From IMG/VR virus record IMGVR_UViG_3300028608_000063, positions 1 to 28,421 of that record: a DNA stretch of 28,421 nucleotides; one strand, written 5' to 3'. This stretch comes from a virus. Of this stretch, positions 27,138-28,421 are shown one piece after another. The translations under genes were made by a program, and so were the position numbers. Under the pieces are notes generated by a model. It did no database searches. It had not been told where the DNA came from and was given only the letters and a program-made list of their open reading frames with translations. Numbering within the stretch: the first letter of the stretch is position 1; every line of letters begins with the position of its first letter.

Positions 27138-27833
27138 ATGATCAAGATCGACCCCGGCCCATTCAACGAACTGAAAAAGAAACTCGACAAGGTCCAGCGT
27201 GATCAGATCCCGTTCGCGACCGCCCTCGCCCTGACGAAAACCGCACAACGGGTCAAAGACGCCGAAATCGCCTGGATGCAAGGCGGCATCGAGGGCAACG
27301 CCACGCCCTGGACCCTGAAAAGCCTGTATTTGAAATCGGCGAAGAAAAACAAGCTCGCCGAGGGCGCCCGTGTCTGGTTCAAGGACAACGCCACGTCAGG
27401 CACCGCTGCAGGCGACTATCTGAAACCGCAGGTCTACGGGGGCAAGCGGGACGCCAAACCGGGCGAGAGGGCGGTCAGGGGACGCCACGCGATCGGGAAC
27501 GGTCGTTTCCTGGTGCCTGGGCGGATGACGCCTAAAAACGCTTACGGCAACGTCTCAGGCGCTAAGGCGGCGATCAAAAAGATCCTGACCGACTTACGCG
27601 AGGGCGGCGATCGCAAGAAAGGCTATTTCGCCGGCACCCCCAAGGGCCGAACAAGCCCTGCGGGCCTATGGCAACGCAAGGGGAAAAAGCTGCGCCTGTA
27701 TGCAATCGAAACCGGCCAGCCGCAATACCGGGCAAAGTTTGATTTCTTTGGCCTTGCGAATAAGACTGTCGCGAAATTTTACGATTATGAGTTCGCCCAG
27801 GCACTCAGCCACGCGATGCGAACAGCGAAATAA
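27138..27833 (+). CDS. Phage virion protein, minor tail Z-like family
   Basis: 231 residues from ATG 27138, with AGGAG 10 bases upstream; an in-frame TTG at 27045 lies in the repeat array and is rejected. QIPFATALALTKTAQRVKDA (residues 23-42) is the recurrent signature of a phage structural family I remember as minor tail protein Z-like. The remainder is very basic (multiple Lys/Arg blocks), in keeping with a structural or DNA-contacting role near the head-tail connector. It opens the right-hand operon. The exact role is uncertain. Confidence 0.6.
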   Translation: MIKIDPGPFNELKKKLDKVQRDQIPFATALALTKTAQRVKDAEIAWMQGGIEGNATPWTLKSLYLKSAKKNKLAEGARVWFKDNATSGTAAGDYLKPQVYGGKRDAKPGERAVRGRHAIGNGRFLVPGRMTPKNAYGNVSGAKAAIKKILTDLREGGDRKKGYFAGTPKGRTSPAGLWQRKGKKLRLYAIETGQPQYRAKFDFFGLANKTVAKFYDYEFAQALSHAMRTAK

Positions 27834-27843
27834 GGGGAAGGCT

Positions 27844-28164
27844 ATGCAACTGACCGAGGCGATCGTCGCTGACTGTGGTTATCACAAATGGCGACCTATT
27901 CGGGACGGCCTCGAGGGGATCGGCCTGATCAGGTACAGCAACTGGCGGCTGCAGCTATTCGACATCAACGGCCCCCAAGAGAACTACTGCTACCACTCGA
28001 CAGGGGCAGCCCTCGAAGCGTTCGCGACGTGGAACCCTGACGACCCTGATCACCCTGACCCGACGGGCTGGGTCAAGCACATCGAGACGAACCGATGCAG
28101 ACCGGGCGGCGACCCTGCTCGAGAGTCTATCGGCTGGCCTATGCCCGAGAGGTCGGCAGAATGA
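27844..28164 (+). CDS. Hypothetical phage protein
   Basis: A 106-residue protein starting 10 bases after the previous stop, with AAGGGGAAGG before the ATG. Pattern SNWRLQLFDINGPQENYCYH, then WNPDDPDHPDPTGWVKHIET and a polar end, resembles an uncharacterised protein I have seen in Pseudomonas phages. No motif or membrane segment. Overlaps the next gene by ATGA. Confidence 0.72.
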   Translation: MQLTEAIVADCGYHKWRPIRDGLEGIGLIRYSNWRLQLFDINGPQENYCYHSTGAALEAFATWNPDDPDHPDPTGWVKHIETNRCRPGGDPARESIGWPMPERSAE

Positions 28165-28394
28165 ACCCTCCTCCTTTCACCCTGCGATTCGTCCTCGACG
28201 ATCAGCTGCTCGAGAGTATCGACGGCCCATTGATCCCAAGGGTCGGCGAGCACGTCGTCGTCGGCGGCGGGGTCTACCTGATCAGGGCTATTACATGGCT
28301 ATTCCCGCCTGGACAGCAGCCCAACGAGACGACGGTCGTCGAACTCAAAGTCGACAGGACACGCAACACCATCGGGCCGCCTTATCGGTTCTGA
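28161..28394 (+). CDS. Hypothetical small phage protein
   Basis: A 77-residue protein; ATG 28161 overlaps the preceding stop, and an earlier in-frame start lies inside the previous gene. Beta-rich pattern (FTLRFVLDDQLLESIDGPLI, then HVVVGGGVYLIRAITWLF). No family was recognised. The last 27 bases of the window show no further start. Confidence 0.7.
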   Translation: MNPPPFTLRFVLDDQLLESIDGPLIPRVGEHVVVGGGVYLIRAITWLFPPGQQPNETTVVELKVDRTRNTIGPPYRF

Positions 28395-28421
28395 TATCGC
28401 GAGGACATTCCCCGCCTACCC

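Overview
This window looks like part of a temperate tailed-phage genome, most likely from Pseudomonas or a close relative. The reasons are GC-rich DNA, tight ATGA and TAATG gene overlaps, a contractile-tail baseplate operon in phage Mu order, and an MvaT-type (Pseudomonas-restricted) silencer homologue. No rRNA, tRNA, CRISPR array, transposase or integrase was seen. Several genes point to a phage-plasmid: a ParA ATPase with a ribbon-helix-helix partner, and a ColE2-type plasmid replication protein.

Layout. (1) 1-7101, + strand: tail morphogenesis, running from the tape-measure C-terminus (with collagen-like triplets) through a tail fibre and fibre chaperone, then homologues of Mu gp43, gp44, gp45, gp46, gp47 and gp48. 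The fibre pair sits inside the tail operon instead of after gp48. (2) 7121-9114: a partition-like operon (ParA, a small protein, a ribbon-helix-helix protein and three small unknown genes) bracketed by copies of a CGGGTTTCCGGGT repeat. (3) 9119-11055: after a terminator come a promoter with two palindromes 22 bp apart, small orphan genes and a 68-aa helix-turn-helix protein that closely resembles Aca1, the anti-CRISPR-associated repressor. This is a candidate anti-CRISPR locus. (4) 11101-11696: two small multi-pass membrane proteins, possibly holin-like. (5) 11697-13109: a ColE2-type Rep on the - strand with 22-bp repeats at and beyond its 3' end, leader hairpins, and strong terminators upstream. 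(6) 13212-16887, - strand: a RecE-like exonuclease, a recombination-directionality-factor-like protein with a long disordered tail, and an SbcC/Rad50-like ATPase with a zinc hook. (7) 17000-23405, + strand: a helix-turn-helix regulator, a DEAH helicase, a VRR-type nuclease, a CHC2 primase-helicase and a PAPS-reductase-like protein. (8) 23544-26636, - strand: an accessory operon of small genes including the MvaT-like protein, ending upstream in a winged-helix regulator. (9) 26637-27137: a 500-base non-coding region with 22-bp tandem repeats, a GGAAC-motif array and a 41-base AT-rich tract, which could be an origin or a control region. (10) 27138-28394, + strand: the beginning of another late or virion operon.

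How it fits together (inference). The Rep and Par modules would keep the prophage as a low-copy plasmid. The primase, helicase and recombination modules would drive lytic replication. The Aca-linked genes and the MvaT-like protein would manage host defence and silencing. All family assignments come from reading motifs by eye and from memory of the families; no database search was run.
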